This document shows positions 6,482 through 6,533 of a stretch of DNA of 6,533 bases, one piece after another. Position 1 is the first letter of the stretch. Each line of letters opens with the position of its first letter. The notes beneath the pieces are model-generated. The model searched no databases, was not told the origin of the DNA, and saw only the letters and a program-made list of their open reading frames with translations. Source of the DNA: an uncultured Bacilli bacterium (lineage in GTDB: Bacteria; Bacillota_I; Bacilli_A; RF39; UBA660); the NCBI GenBank assembly GCA_944372725.1, contig CALWAA010000062.1, forward strand, positions 1-6,533, given 5' to 3'. A program made the translations under genes and the position numbers.

Positions 6482-6531
6482 AAAAAATCATCATTTTAAC
6501 CTTTGTTTATAAGGGTTTATGATGATTTTTT
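6482..6531. terminator. Large bidirectional terminator-like hairpin at the right edge
   Basis: A 13-bp outer stem (6482-6494 with 6519-6531) carries a run of A on the left and of T on the right, so it gives a U-tract in either direction. Inside it, after an asymmetric internal loop (6495-6497 against 6518), is a second 7-bp stem (6498-6504 with 6511-6517, one G-U pair) and a 6-nt loop. It most likely ends a transcription unit lying beyond 6533 and insulates the ligase operon from it. Confidence 0.72.
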
Positions 6532-6533
6532 TA

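Overview
The window looks like a chromosomal segment of a very AT-rich Gram-positive bacterium: a low-GC Bacillota, possibly a gut-associated Erysipelotrichia, RF39-like or clostridial lineage. This is inferred from heavy A/T codon bias, strong GGAGG-type ribosome binding sites, TAA/TAG stops, TGG (not TGA) for tryptophan, extended -10 promoter structure and a clostridial-style hybrid histidine kinase. No species can be named from the sequence alone.

Layout. Positions 1-1714 carry three plus-strand genes. The first is a membrane-anchored protein with three tandem PepSY domains (83-853). A two-helix small membrane protein (853-1083) overlaps it by one base. The third is a class I glutamine amidotransferase of the peptidase C26 / gamma-glutamyl-GABA hydrolase type (1112-1714), which has no visible Shine-Dalgarno site. 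Positions 1727-6333 carry three minus-strand genes, read right to left in tight succession. They are a 667-residue AMP-forming acyl/aryl-acid ligase, a seven-helix hybrid histidine kinase with a C-terminal receiver, and an Hpt-receiver fusion protein. The two blocks converge, with 12 bases between stop codons, and share a perfect 13-bp hairpin that can terminate transcription both ways and lies inside the end of the amidotransferase gene.

How the genes may work together. The kinase and the Hpt-receiver protein contain every station of a His-Asp-His-Asp phosphorelay (kinase His249, receiver Asp542, Hpt His62, receiver Asp172), yet no DNA-binding output domain is encoded here. The phosphorelay genes are separated by 3 bases, and the kinase starts 20 bases after the ligase gene. 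The likeliest reading is one operon in which membrane signalling is co-expressed with an acyl-activating enzyme. What the terminal receiver controls is unknown. This ligase-phosphorelay unit is the most interesting content of the window. The 200 bases right of it hold a large bidirectional terminator-like hairpin and one good and one weaker promoter candidate for the operon. No RNA genes, mobile elements, CRISPR arrays or pseudogenes were seen.
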